Below are positions 13,425 through 21,842 of a stretch of 22,179 nucleotides of DNA, one piece after another (position 1 is the stretch's first letter; every line of letters begins with the position of its first letter). Source of the stretch: Deltaproteobacteria bacterium (GTDB lineage: Bacteria; Myxococcota_A; Polyangia; Polyangiales; Houyiibacteriaceae); assembly GCA_003647035.1 (NCBI GenBank), contig QMMB01000002.1, positions 1-22,179 on the forward strand, read 5' to 3'. Made by a program: the position numbers and the translations under genes. The notes under the pieces were generated by a model. It did not search any database and was not told the origin of the DNA. It was given only the letters and a program-made list of their open reading frames with translations.

Positions 13425-15032
13425 ATGTCGAAAGTGCGCTCCCAGACTTCCCTGAGCGACGTCATCGGTGAGGATTTCGGTCCATATCGCTTGGTCCGGC
13501 GTTTGGGCGTGGGGGGCATGGCGGAAACCTTCGAGGCCATCCGCCGCGGGCCGAGCGGGTTCGCACAGCACGTGTGCCTCAAGCTGGTGCTCCCCTTCTT
13601 CCGGGACAACGAAGACTTCGTGAGGCTGTTCGAGCGGGAAGCACGGCTCGCGGCCAAGTTGCGGCACAGCAACATCGTCGGCGTGATCGACTTCGGCGAG
13701 ATCGACGGGACACCCTACATGGCCCTCGAGCTCGTAGACGGGGCAGACCTGCGAGTGCTACTCGACGCACAGGACGGTACACGCCTGCCGCACGAGCTAG
13801 TCGCGCTCTTCGGACATGACCTCGCCGCGGCCCTCGAACACGCCCACGCTCCAGGTGCCGGAAGAGATGCCGACGGATCCGAAATCGACGCGATCGTACA
13901 TCGAGACATCTCGCCAGGGAACGTGCTCGTCAGCCGCCGAGGCGAGGTCTTGCTCTCCGACTTTGGGGTCGCGAAGGCGATCTCGGGTACCTCGCGCAAA
14001 CAAAGCGCGGTGAAGGGGAAGATCCCCTATATGTCGCCGGAGCAGCTTCGGGCGGAACCGCTCGACGGGCGCGCTGACTTGTTCGCACTCGGCGTGGTGC
14101 TGTTCGAGGCGCTCGGAGGACAGCGTCCCTACGACGGAGCCCACGACCCTGCGACCATCATGTTGACCCTGTCCGGCGACCATCCGTCGCTGCATGGACT
14201 CGCGCCGGATGCGCCCCCTGAGCTGTGCGACGTGATCGAGAGTTTGCTCCGGCCCGACCGCGACGAGCGACCCGAGAGCGCCTCCGTATTGATCGATCTC
14301 CTCGACGAGTTCGTCCCGTCCCAGCGCGCGCGTCGAAAGGTCGGGAAGCTCGTCGCCGACTGCCGCGCCGCGGAAGACCGTCTCAGCAAGAAAGAGGCAC
14401 TGGCCCTGGCAGCCCCTACCAAGGTGACCGACCCTCGCCCGAGACAAGGCGGCACCGGAGCTGAGCCGACCGGCGGCGCCCCCTCGATGGCGGGCGCCAC
14501 CCCACTCGGTGCGCAGGATCCTGGGTCCGGGGCCCGGACGAAGCGCGGCTTCGGTCGAGCGCTGGCGGGCGTGCTGCTCATGGCGGGCGTTGTCGCCGGA
14601 GGGGCGGTGGCGCTTTGGCCGGCAGAACCGACCACCGTCCAAGTGGACGCCGAAAGGGAATCGAGCGCGAACGACGTGCTCGGCAATACAGAGGGCGAGG
14701 CCGAGAGCCAAACCGAGGACAAAACCGAGGACAAAACCGAGAAGGCCACGGACGACGCCGAGACGGCGGGAGCGGCGCCCTCGGTCGACGCTACTGGCCC
14801 CGCAAAGCCGATAGCCATCCCGCCCCGCCCCGCGCGCCTCACCGTCGTGGTCTTCCCTTGGGGACAGGTCTGGGTGAACGGCAAGCCGTACGGCCCTGCG
14901 CCACTGAAGAACGAACCTCTCAAGGCCGGCCGATACAAGATCAGCGCCGGTCAGCAAAGCCCTTTCAAAACACAGACCGTTCGCCTCCGCGCGGGCCAAC
15001 GCAAGACCGTGGAGTTCGATCTGACCAAGTGA
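13425..15032 (+). CDS. Transmembrane Ser/Thr protein kinase with extracytoplasmic PEGA domain
   Basis: A 535-aa Hanks-type kinase. The cytoplasmic catalytic domain (about 21-295) keeps every key residue: Gly loop GVGGMAET, Lys53 (CLK), Glu72, HRDISPGN with Asp161 and Asn166, DFG at 179-181, and SPE at 204-206. A Pro/Gly linker leads to one membrane helix (about 378-398). Outside the membrane is an acidic Glu/Asp/Lys tract (about 410-450, with TEDK repeats), then a C-terminal PEGA domain (about 470-534, VVVFPWGQVWVNGKPYGPAPLKN). ATG 13425 is used, although no Shine-Dalgarno sequence is visible. The gap to the PEGA gene is 58 nt, so it may be in that operon or have its own promoter. It converges on prkA with 16 nt between stops. 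Confidence 0.95.
   Translation: MSKVRSQTSLSDVIGEDFGPYRLVRRLGVGGMAETFEAIRRGPSGFAQHVCLKLVLPFFRDNEDFVRLFEREARLAAKLRHSNIVGVIDFGEIDGTPYMALELVDGADLRVLLDAQDGTRLPHELVALFGHDLAAALEHAHAPGAGRDADGSEIDAIVHRDISPGNVLVSRRGEVLLSDFGVAKAISGTSRKQSAVKGKIPYMSPEQLRAEPLDGRADLFALGVVLFEALGGQRPYDGAHDPATIMLTLSGDHPSLHGLAPDAPPELCDVIESLLRPDRDERPESASVLIDLLDEFVPSQRARRKVGKLVADCRAAEDRLSKKEALALAAPTKVTDPRPRQGGTGAEPTGGAPSMAGATPLGAQDPGSGARTKRGFGRALAGVLLMAGVVAGGAVALWPAEPTTVQVDAERESSANDVLGNTEGEAESQTEDKTEDKTEKATDDAETAGAAPSVDATGPAKPIAIPPRPARLTVVVFPWGQVWVNGKPYGPAPLKNEPLKAGRYKISAGQQSPFKTQTVRLRAGQRKTVEFDLTK
14712..14742 (+). repeat. 12-bp in-frame tandem repeat in the kinase linker
   Basis: The unit ACCGAGGACAAA occurs twice and begins a third time, encoding TEDK-TEDK-TEK in the extracytoplasmic acidic linker. 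The 12-bp period preserves the reading frame, so slippage would lengthen or shorten the linker without breaking the kinase. Confidence 0.8.
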
Positions 15033-15048
15033 TGCCGTGCCGCTTCGG

Positions 15049-17298
15049 TCAGTCGCGATACCGGGCGTCGACCAGCGCCCCCAGGGCGACCTTCGCGCTC
15101 GAGCGTTCGTAACCGTAGACTCCGATCAGAACTTGAAGGGCTTGTTGGGCCGCCTCGCGCTCTTCCTGGTCGAGCGTATCCTCGTCTTTCAGGAGCGCGA
15201 CGATGGCCTGCCCGATCTCGCCCACCTGCCCGTGGCGGTCGTCGAAGTACGCCTGTCGCAGCTGCTCGATGTAGCGCGGAAAGAGCGCCTCGTAGTCGAC
15301 GTCTTGCTCCGGATGGTCGATGGCCCACGCGGCGACCCCGCTCAGCAACTCGTGGCGGAACGCCTTATCGTCGTCCGCGCCCAGTTTCTCTTCGACGCTT
15401 TTCATCAGATCGACGTCCGCGTCTTCGTCCTTGCCGGTGACCGGGTTGAAGATTCGCTCCTTTTTCACCCAGTGCGAGACGTGGGTCATGTAGCGATCAA
15501 AGAGTCCGAGATGGCTATGCTCGTCGATCAAGCCGCTGGCAGCACGGAGCTCGCCCTCCACGATGTCGAGCCACCGCTCGTGCACGACCTCGACGAAAGC
15601 GCCGTGGTCGCGATAGGCACCGTCGGGCTGCTCTTTCAGGAACTCGTAGTCGTCGCGATCACAAAACTCGGCAAGACGGGTCAGGAACGTCACAGGCGAG
15701 ACGCATGGCTCCTCGAAATCAGCGGCAGCGTCGAGGAGGAGCATTCGAATCTCACGCGGCGAGGCGCCGTTGATGCCTTCGTAGTCCGACGAAGCACCTC
15801 CCTGCAGCTCGACCTCCTCGATGCCGCCGGCGAGGATCTTCCCCTGATCGGCTTCGAAACGTGCCGGCACGAGCCCGTCCGCCAAAAGGTCCGCCTTTTC
15901 CAACGGCGTCAGTGATGCCGCGATGGTTCCAAGATCGCTATCCGTGAACTGCGAAGCATCGGGTTTCCGGAGCCTCGTGAGCACCGACCAGAGTGCGGCC
16001 ACATACGTCGTATGGGGCGCGACGTGCTTGGGGATCTGGGGAACGAGCTGACCGTCGTAGATTTCGCGTTCGCGATGCACATCGAGCAGATACGCCATGC
16101 GAATGCGAACGATGCGGCCGCGGAACGAGTTGTGCTCTGGATGCTGGCGAAATGCGCTCATGTGAAGCTCGTTCGAGCTTGCGACCATCACGGCGTTGAT
16201 CGGCAGATTCGACATCGGCAGTGATACCTCGCCGTTCTCGATGGCCAGGAGCAAATACTTCCATGCTTCGAGAGGCCGCTTGAGCAAATCGCTGAACTCC
16301 ACGATGCCGCCTGACGCGTCCACCAACTCGCCCATGGGCTCGAACAGCGTCAACGCGCTCAGCGACGCTGGCAACGACTCGATCGACCGGTCCGCGGTGA
16401 TTTGGCGCTCCGACGCATCGACCGACATCTGCGGACCGATGGTCACCGCACCCACGCGGTAGCGCCGCGAGATGTAAAAGCGCTCGACCTGAATGTGCGC
16501 AAGAACTCGCTCGAGATCGCCTCGGTACGCGGTGAGGAGTGCCTGGAAAATCTGCTGGTTCTTCCGGCTGAGTTGGCCGGTCCACACCCAATCGGGCGCT
16601 GCTTCGGGAAGGCCGGCTTCCTCGTACACGTTCGCGATCAACGGCTGCCGCACGTCGCGTGGCAGCAACAACAGCGGATGCTCTCGAACCGAGCTCTCCA
16701 GCTTGGCGATGATCCGATCGTCGGGAAGATGCGCGAAGGAGTCACCCTTGCCGAACTCGTCCGACGAGGTACCGAAGCCAATCCCGCCCCCCTCGTGCGT
16801 CCGAGGAAAGATCCATGAGAACCGATAGAGAGAACCGGCGTCCGTGTCGGAATAGGCCTCGAGCCCGCGCATCAAGCAGGCGGTAAAGGTCGATTTCGCA
16901 CTGCCGTTCGGCCCGTGAAGGAGCACCAAGCGGTTGGCGCGACCTTCCCGCTCGAACCCGTCGAGAATCCGATAGAACGCCTCCTGCGCCGCCTCGTTCC
17001 CCGCCAGGCGATCGCGGAGCCTAAGCTCGGCCTGATGCCCGCTATCTTCGAGGCCGAACTCGAGGTCGAAGAGCTTCCAGCGCTTGAGGCTCCCGGCAGG
17101 CCGCTCGACTTCGTACGAGCCGAAGAAGTCCATGCAGTCCTTGAGATATCTCGCCGCGTCGCGGGTGTGCCCACGTGGGTCGTCCTGCACGAGGTCCAAG
17201 TACTCCCCGAACGAGAGCACTCGCTTCTGGGTCTCGAACTGCGCCTTGACCTCCTCACGGATCGTCTCGAACGCAGTTTTGAGTCCCCCCTCGCCCAT
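15049..17298 (-). CDS. prkA: PrkA family serine protein kinase (YeaG-like)
   Basis: A 749-aa cytoplasmic P-loop protein, longer than the roughly 640 aa I recall for E. coli YeaG. It has an N-terminal region (VLSFGEYLDLVQDDPRGHTRDA and the typical YLKDCMDFFGSY), the P-loop GPNGSAKST at 129-137, an AAA-like core with LVDASGGIVEFSDLLKRP and VMVASSNE, and a C-terminal PrkA part containing ESLIDEH-like and HWVKKERIFNPVTGKDEDADV segments. In known bacteria PrkA acts in stress or starvation responses, often beside SpoVR and DUF444 genes; neither is here. ATG 17298 begins one base after the TGA of the upstream lipoprotein gene, so translation is probably coupled. The open frame continues upstream to 17370 only through that gene. 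Confidence 0.94.
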   Translation of the reverse strand: MGEGGLKTAFETIREEVKAQFETQKRVLSFGEYLDLVQDDPRGHTRDAARYLKDCMDFFGSYEVERPAGSLKRWKLFDLEFGLEDSGHQAELRLRDRLAGNEAAQEAFYRILDGFEREGRANRLVLLHGPNGSAKSTFTACLMRGLEAYSDTDAGSLYRFSWIFPRTHEGGGIGFGTSSDEFGKGDSFAHLPDDRIIAKLESSVREHPLLLLPRDVRQPLIANVYEEAGLPEAAPDWVWTGQLSRKNQQIFQALLTAYRGDLERVLAHIQVERFYISRRYRVGAVTIGPQMSVDASERQITADRSIESLPASLSALTLFEPMGELVDASGGIVEFSDLLKRPLEAWKYLLLAIENGEVSLPMSNLPINAVMVASSNELHMSAFRQHPEHNSFRGRIVRIRMAYLLDVHREREIYDGQLVPQIPKHVAPHTTYVAALWSVLTRLRKPDASQFTDSDLGTIAASLTPLEKADLLADGLVPARFEADQGKILAGGIEEVELQGGASSDYEGINGASPREIRMLLLDAAADFEEPCVSPVTFLTRLAEFCDRDDYEFLKEQPDGAYRDHGAFVEVVHERWLDIVEGELRAASGLIDEHSHLGLFDRYMTHVSHWVKKERIFNPVTGKDEDADVDLMKSVEEKLGADDDKAFRHELLSGVAAWAIDHPEQDVDYEALFPRYIEQLRQAYFDDRHGQVGEIGQAIVALLKDEDTLDQEEREAAQQALQVLIGVYGYERSSAKVALGALVDARYRD

Positions 17299-17299
17299 C

Positions 17300-17854
17300 T
17301 CATTCCACCTTGAGTTGCATCGCCACCGTTCGCGTCTCGAGGATACAGTTTTCTTCGGTGCACATGGCAAAGGAAACGTCGCAGGTCACTTCGTGTTCGC
17401 CCGCAGCGGACGGCTCCACAGCCGCGAGGAAGCGTACTTTGTCCTCGCTGAACTCTTTCGCGTCGTCTTTGCCGAGCTCGTTCTTCTCCAGCGCGACACC
17501 CGGAGCCGCCCTCAGTTCGACCCGGATCGGGTACTCCTGGTTGACATGCCACTCGCCCCGGCCCTCGAGCGCGATCTCCACCTGACCCGCTTTGCCGATG
17601 GCATACCCGGACTGGCCCGAAGCGGATGAAACTGGAGCGACTGAAAGCAGGAACGAACCGGTTTCGATGCTTGGGCCCACAGGCGCGTCGGCGGCCTTCT
17701 CTGCGGTCGCGGCTTTGGCCGCCACGTGATCGTGCTGGTGCTGAGAGTGGTCGTGCTCGCTCGCCTTGGGCGCTGGGGCGCCCCGCTCGCATCCGGCCAG
17801 CCCTGCCAAGGAAGAGGTGAGGGACAAAATCAAAACTAGAGGCCAAATACGCAT
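17300..17854 (-). CDS. His-rich putative lipoprotein, 184 aa
   Basis: A signal peptide with lipobox LAGC (Cys near residue 22) is followed by a His-rich stretch (HDHSQHQHDH) that could bind a metal, then a spacer. The second half is beta-rich and ends with a strand holding Cys residues: CDVSFAMCTEENC. That tail resembles DsbD N-terminal-like or metal-binding beta sandwiches, but the family is uncertain. ATG 17854 is chosen because GGAG lies 8 nt upstream; ATG 17860 and GTG 17863 are too close to it. Its stop is one base before the prkA start, so the two are expressed together. Whether the lipoprotein feeds a signal to PrkA is an open guess, as PrkA should be cytoplasmic. Confidence 0.85.
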   Translation of the reverse strand: MRIWPLVLILSLTSSLAGLAGCERGAPAPKASEHDHSQHQHDHVAAKAATAEKAADAPVGPSIETGSFLLSVAPVSSASGQSGYAIGKAGQVEIALEGRGEWHVNQEYPIRVELRAAPGVALEKNELGKDDAKEFSEDKVRFLAAVEPSAAGEHEVTCDVSFAMCTEENCILETRTVAMQLKVE

Positions 17855-17910
17855 CTGCATCACTCCGTGCTTAGTCTACGATGGGGACGGAGGTTACGTC
17901 GAACTCCAAG

Positions 17911-18456
17911 CTAGGGCTCGATTACCTCGACTTCGGTGTGGGAATCCCTCACCGGCTGGCGAAGGAAAAATTCGACTTTGTCCCGGACGGCCCCGGAATC
18001 GGGCGACAGGTGCCAGTGCGCGATGAGGTCGGGCGACCCCGCGACGGCCTCCCATTTGATGAACGCCACGAACGAGTTGTGAAGAAGCCGGTCCTCGTTG
18101 GCCCGGACACTCTGGTACCCGGCCTCGTCGTCCCGGACGCGCAGCACGAGCTCGGTCGAGGAGGTCCCCTTGAGCCGATCCCGGATCCTGACGGTAAGCC
18201 GATAGGCCGATCGTCGTTTGACGAGGTCGGAGCTCAACGAGTCGACGGCGACCACCGCAATGAGGTCTGCCCGCGCCACCCGCAGCTCGAACGCGCCACT
18301 CCACTGTCCCTCGACGATGACGGGCGCGTCCACGAGATCCACAGCGTTGTCGAACAGTGAGACATCGGAGGGCTGAAAATCGGTTGTGGGCGCGTTGGAT
18401 GATGCACCGGCACACCCGACCCCCCAGCAAGCGATGGCTGCGATCAGCACACGCAC
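17911..18456 (-). CDS. Putative exported protein or lipoprotein, 181 aa, unknown function
   Basis: The frame is open from a TTG at 18489, but that start would overlap the pseudouridine synthase gene. GTG 18456 has AGG 9 nt upstream and gives a compact signal sequence (VRVLIAAIACWGVGC) starting 10 nt after that gene's stop. The GVGC lipobox is weak, so either a lipoprotein or a Sec-exported protein is possible. The mature part is beta-rich, with a charged central stretch VRIRDRLKGTSSTELVLRVRDDEAGY and a later LLHNSFVAFIKW. I recognise no domain. It is the third gene of a close-packed minus-strand series that starts at rpmB. Confidence 0.78.
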   Translation of the reverse strand: MRVLIAAIACWGVGCAGASSNAPTTDFQPSDVSLFDNAVDLVDAPVIVEGQWSGAFELRVARADLIAVVAVDSLSSDLVKRRSAYRLTVRIRDRLKGTSSTELVLRVRDDEAGYQSVRANEDRLLHNSFVAFIKWEAVAGSPDLIAHWHLSPDSGAVRDKVEFFLRQPVRDSHTEVEVIEP

Positions 18457-18466
18457 AACGTCGAGC

Positions 18467-19492
18467 CTAGCACGCCCAGACGGCTGCAAAGGCCGCCGCG
18501 TCGAGGGCCCCGCCCCAGAGATCGACGAGATCCTTCGCGAGGGGCGCCCTCAGCGTCATCGGCTCGTGCTTGGTGGGATGCATGAACTCGAGCTCGTAGG
18601 CGTGGAGGGCCTGACGATCGTGCCCCAGCCGTTGCAGGAGCTCGTCGGTCATGCCGGTCTCGATGTAGTCGAGAAACGGTTGAGAGCCCTCGGGCCCGTA
18701 GAGCTTGTCGCCCATGATCGGGAAGCCGACCGCGCTCAGGTGCACGCGTAGCTGATGCTGCCTGCCACTTTCCGGCGCGAGCGACACCAACGTAGCGTCG
18801 TCCCGTCGCGCGACGACCCGGTAGCGCGTGACCGATGGATACCCCTCCCCCTCCGGCGTCACCTCCATCAAGATGTGCAGGCCCTCTTTGGCCTGGTCCA
18901 TCGGGAGCTCGATTCGGCCTTCGTCATTCGGCATGACACCGCGGACGATCGCTAGATAGCGTTTGCTCACGCGACGATTTTCAAAGCCGATCTTGAGGTC
19001 GCGCTCGGCCTCACGGGTGCGGCCGCAAAGCAGCAGGCCGCTGGTCTCGCGGTCGAGCCGGTGAGCGATCTGTGGCGCGTTCTGGCCGAAGCGCTGCCGG
19101 AGGAGATAGGTCAGCGTGTTCTTGTGATAGGTCGCAGACGGATGGACCGGAAGCCCAGAGGGCTTATCGACCGCCAGGATCGCGTCATCCTCGTAAAGAA
19201 CGTCGAAGTGAAGGGGCACGTTGGGCTCCTCGAAGGCAGGACGGACCAGCACCACGTGCTCGCCAGCCCGAACGCGCTCACTCGGGCGGCGGCGCGTACC
19301 GTCGGCTCGATAGGCGCAAGAGCGCACGATCTGCTGTGCGCGCGTTCTCGAGAGCCTCGGAATCCGGTGCTGAATGAACCGATCCAGGCGCTGGCCCGCA
19401 TGCTCGGGCGCGACAGGGAACGTCAGAATGATCGAAGCCGGATCGCAGCCCGGGGGGAGCGGTGCCTGTGGGCGTCTAGGCGGCCTTGACAA
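18467..19492 (-). CDS. RluA-family RNA pseudouridine synthase with S4 domain
   Basis: This enzyme converts specific uridines in RNA, most likely 23S rRNA, to pseudouridine. An N-terminal S4-like RNA-binding region (AGQRLDRFIQHRIPRLSRTRAQQIV) precedes the catalytic domain with motif I LAVDKPSGLPVHP, motif II AHRLDRETSGLLL holding the catalytic Asp, KRYLAIVRG, and motif III SGRQHQLRVHLSAVGFPIMGD. This is the RluC/RluD arrangement, but the target base cannot be assigned. The start is unclear: no ATG exists before the conserved region. TTG 19492, overlapping the end of rpmB by 17 nt, is the likeliest visible choice, and the frame stays open to 19546. The overlap implies coupling to rpmB. Confidence 0.88.
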   Translation of the reverse strand: MSRPPRRPQAPLPPGCDPASIILTFPVAPEHAGQRLDRFIQHRIPRLSRTRAQQIVRSCAYRADGTRRRPSERVRAGEHVVLVRPAFEEPNVPLHFDVLYEDDAILAVDKPSGLPVHPSATYHKNTLTYLLRQRFGQNAPQIAHRLDRETSGLLLCGRTREAERDLKIGFENRRVSKRYLAIVRGVMPNDEGRIELPMDQAKEGLHILMEVTPEGEGYPSVTRYRVVARRDDATLVSLAPESGRQHQLRVHLSAVGFPIMGDKLYGPEGSQPFLDYIETGMTDELLQRLGHDRQALHAYELEFMHPTKHEPMTLRAPLAKDLVDLWGGALDAAAFAAVWAC

Positions 19493-19667
19493 CCTTACCC
19501 GAACGAATGCAGCGCGTGCAGGCAGAGACGCGTTGGATCTGGCCATTGATGACCGCCCGAATCGACTGCAGGTTGGGCTGCTGCCACTTCCTGGTCTTGT
19601 GGTTCGAGTGGCTCACCTTGTGAGCTTTATGGCGGTTCTTGCCGCAGAAATCACATGTCTGTGCCAT
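19476..19667 (-). CDS. rpmB: 50S ribosomal protein bL28
   Basis: A 63-aa ribosomal protein of the large subunit. The N-terminus (AQTCDFCGKNRHKAHKVSHSNHKTRK) and the C-terminal CTRCIRSGKVVKA are typical. Both CxxC pairs are present (CDFC and CTRC), so this is the zinc-binding C+ form. ATG 19667 begins the family N-terminus and has GGAA about 8 nt upstream; the frame upstream is leader. It is usually beside rpmG; here it instead leads into an RluA-family enzyme, a plausible ribosome-related pairing. The 3' end overlaps the presumed start of that enzyme. Confidence 0.96.
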   Translation of the reverse strand: MAQTCDFCGKNRHKAHKVSHSNHKTRKWQQPNLQSIRAVINGQIQRVSACTRCIRSGKVVKAA

Positions 19668-19696
19668 GGCCGGTTTCCGAGTTCTGAAGGAGCCGC

Positions 19697-19725
19697 GATG
19701 TAGCATCGCTCCGGGGGTGTCGCAA
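19697..19725 (-). promoter_or_regulatory. Candidate housekeeping promoter of rpmB
   Basis: On the minus strand TTGCGA (19725-19720), a 17-bp spacer and TACATC (19702-19697) resemble a sigma-70 promoter, with a TG-like extension before the -10. The start would be near 19690, giving a 23-nt leader. The -10 match is partial. Confidence 0.4.
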
Positions 19726-19772
19726 CAATGCGGCCTCGCCCCCGGCAGCGATCAACGATAAAACCAAGCTGG

Positions 19773-21809
19773 ATGCGAGTGGCGGGCGCAATCACTGGGC
19801 GTTTGGTGCTCGGGACTTTTGTAATTCCAGGCACCTACGCCTCGAAAACAGATCCTGCCTCAGGAGTGCGGGGCCCAGTTGGGACCCTATCAGCTCTCTC
19901 GGGGGAGCCCGACGCGGGGTCCGCGACATTGGACGGCCGGATCTACGATGAGGGGGGGCGGCCGCTCGAAGGTGCGATCGTTTCTCTTGCTGGGAGCGGG
20001 TTCTGGCCTGCGCGCACTGTCCGGAGCCAGGCCGACGGACGCTTCCATTGGCCGGATATCCCTGCGGGGATCTACGAGCTCCGTGCCTCGAGTGGAGACC
20101 TGGTCGCTCCGCCGGTAGAGGGGCTGATCCTGGACGCCGGGGCGCGTCGCGCTTTCGGGATACGGCTCGCGAAGGGGTGGACGCTGGTCGGTCAGGTCGT
20201 CGATGCGCACACCGAACGGGCGATCCCCGACGCGGAGGTGACCGTCGCCACCGGTGTGCTTGGACTTCACAGCCGCCGTACTCGGAGCGACGACGACGGC
20301 CGGTTCGAGCTCGCCGGAATCGTCGGCGATGAACACAGCTTGTACGTCGGTGCGGACGGCTACGTCGCAGCTGGGCCTCTGCGTCACAGCGCCGAAGAGC
20401 CGTCGATGACGGTTCGGCTCGAGCGGGCTTCTCGAATCGAAGGACGTGTCGTCGACGAGCGAGGATGGGGAATCGAGGGGGCGCTCGTCCGCGCGTTTGG
20501 TGAAGGACACCTACGTGCCGCGGCGCCTAGCTCGGGCGACTCGCTCGGGGTGACTTCGGGACCTATCCCCCCGATCTCGGCCTCGGGAGGTGGGGCGCTC
20601 GCGTTCGTCCAGCAGGTCAGGACGAGCGGTGATGGCACGTTCGTCTTACCGGGTTTGCGCCCTGGGCCGTACACGCTCGCGGCAAGCCACGACGATTTTG
20701 CACCGGCAGAGTCCGAGCGCCTCCAAGTCGGGCCCGGCGCCACGCGCACGGACGTCGCCATTGCCATGCGTTCCGGCGCGGAGCTTGCGGGCCATGTGGT
20801 CGATGAACGGGGACGCGGTCTCGAGGGAATCCCGGTCGAGCTTCGAGCGCCAACCGACCGGCTCCCACGGATGACCGTGACCGCATCCGATGGTTCGTTT
20901 TCGTTTCGGGGGGTGCGCGGCGAGGTGAGCGTGACCGCCCTGCCGTACGACCTTCCGCCCGTTCGCGAGTCGCTCGTGATCGAGGACCGAGCGCGCGTCA
21001 CCGTCGAACTGGCGTTGTCGAGCGCGCTCTACACGCTCCGGGGGCGCGTCGTGGACGAGCGTGGGTTCGGAGTGAGCGGCGCATTGCTCGCCGTCTCCTC
21101 GAAGAGCCCACAAACACCGACCCAACGGACCGCGAAATCCGACTCCGACGGAACCTTCTCGGTTCCTGCCCTTCCCGCGCCTCCCTTTGAGCTCACCGCA
21201 GAGCATCCCGCGTTCAGCCCAGCCCAGATTGCCGAGATCGAAACCTTGGACGGCGTACGCGTCGTGATGTCAGCCGGCGTCACATTCCTCGGTGAAGTGC
21301 TCGATGACTGGACGGGCGACGCTCTTCGAGGCGTGGCGATTCGCCTCGACGGTCCGATCGCGCGAGACACCAGGACTCGAAGCGACGGAACGTTTGTGTT
21401 TCGCCGTGCGCCGACCGGAACGTACGACATCTCTTTTGCCCACCGAGACTACGAGTCGCAGAGCCGACGCGTCGTGCTCGAGCCACCACACTACGTCGAC
21501 CGTCCCCAGGAGCTCGGTACCGTCCGGCTGCGGCCGGGGGGCGTCGTCGAGGGGGAGGTGTTGGACACGCGAAGCGAGCCTGTCTCAAACGCCGAGGTCA
21601 CATGGGGCGACCCTCCGCGATGGGAGCGCGCAACGCGGACGGACGGGCGAGGTCAGTTCCGATTGCGCGGCGTCCCTGCGGGCTCTGCTTGGATCACCGC
21701 GCGACATCCGGTGGCCGGCGAGGATTGGACCGCAGACCCCGTCACCGTGAGGCCACTCGAAACATCACCTGGGGCCATTGTACGCCTGCCAAATTCGGTC
21801 ACGGAGTGA
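19773..21809 (+). CDS. Secreted protein of seven carboxypeptidase-regulatory-like repeats
   Basis: A 678-aa exported protein composed almost entirely of tandem beta-sandwich repeats of the CarboxypepD_reg / cna-B-like type. I count seven units of about 80-115 residues starting near residue 52. Each has an opening GxVxDERGxGxxGAxV strand pair, then TxSDGxFxxxxLPxGxYxLxA, then a hydrophobic strand. Clear openings are GRIYDEGGRPLEGAIV, GRVVDERGWGIEGALV, GHVVDERGRGLEGIPV, GRVVDERGFGVSGALL and GEVLDTRSEPVSNAEV. No peptidase domain, transmembrane anchor or sorting motif is present, so a structural or adhesive envelope role is inferred. ATG 19773 gives the better signal peptide and leaves 105 bp for divergent promoters. 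In-frame ATG 19728 would nearly touch the rpmB promoter, although GGGGGTG lies upstream of it. Confidence 0.85.
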   Translation: MRVAGAITGRLVLGTFVIPGTYASKTDPASGVRGPVGTLSALSGEPDAGSATLDGRIYDEGGRPLEGAIVSLAGSGFWPARTVRSQADGRFHWPDIPAGIYELRASSGDLVAPPVEGLILDAGARRAFGIRLAKGWTLVGQVVDAHTERAIPDAEVTVATGVLGLHSRRTRSDDDGRFELAGIVGDEHSLYVGADGYVAAGPLRHSAEEPSMTVRLERASRIEGRVVDERGWGIEGALVRAFGEGHLRAAAPSSGDSLGVTSGPIPPISASGGGALAFVQQVRTSGDGTFVLPGLRPGPYTLAASHDDFAPAESERLQVGPGATRTDVAIAMRSGAELAGHVVDERGRGLEGIPVELRAPTDRLPRMTVTASDGSFSFRGVRGEVSVTALPYDLPPVRESLVIEDRARVTVELALSSALYTLRGRVVDERGFGVSGALLAVSSKSPQTPTQRTAKSDSDGTFSVPALPAPPFELTAEHPAFSPAQIAEIETLDGVRVVMSAGVTFLGEVLDDWTGDALRGVAIRLDGPIARDTRTRSDGTFVFRRAPTGTYDISFAHRDYESQSRRVVLEPPHYVDRPQELGTVRLRPGGVVEGEVLDTRSEPVSNAEVTWGDPPRWERATRTDGRGQFRLRGVPAGSAWITARHPVAGEDWTADPVTVRPLETSPGAIVRLPNSVTE

Positions 21810-21842
21810 CGAAACCTGCGTTGCGCCGTACGGTGATGTGAG

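Noticed and set aside
13797..14999. 400-codon minus-strand frame opposite the kinase
   Set aside because: The kinase motifs on the plus strand are complete; the antisense translation is Arg/Gly-rich without a domain.
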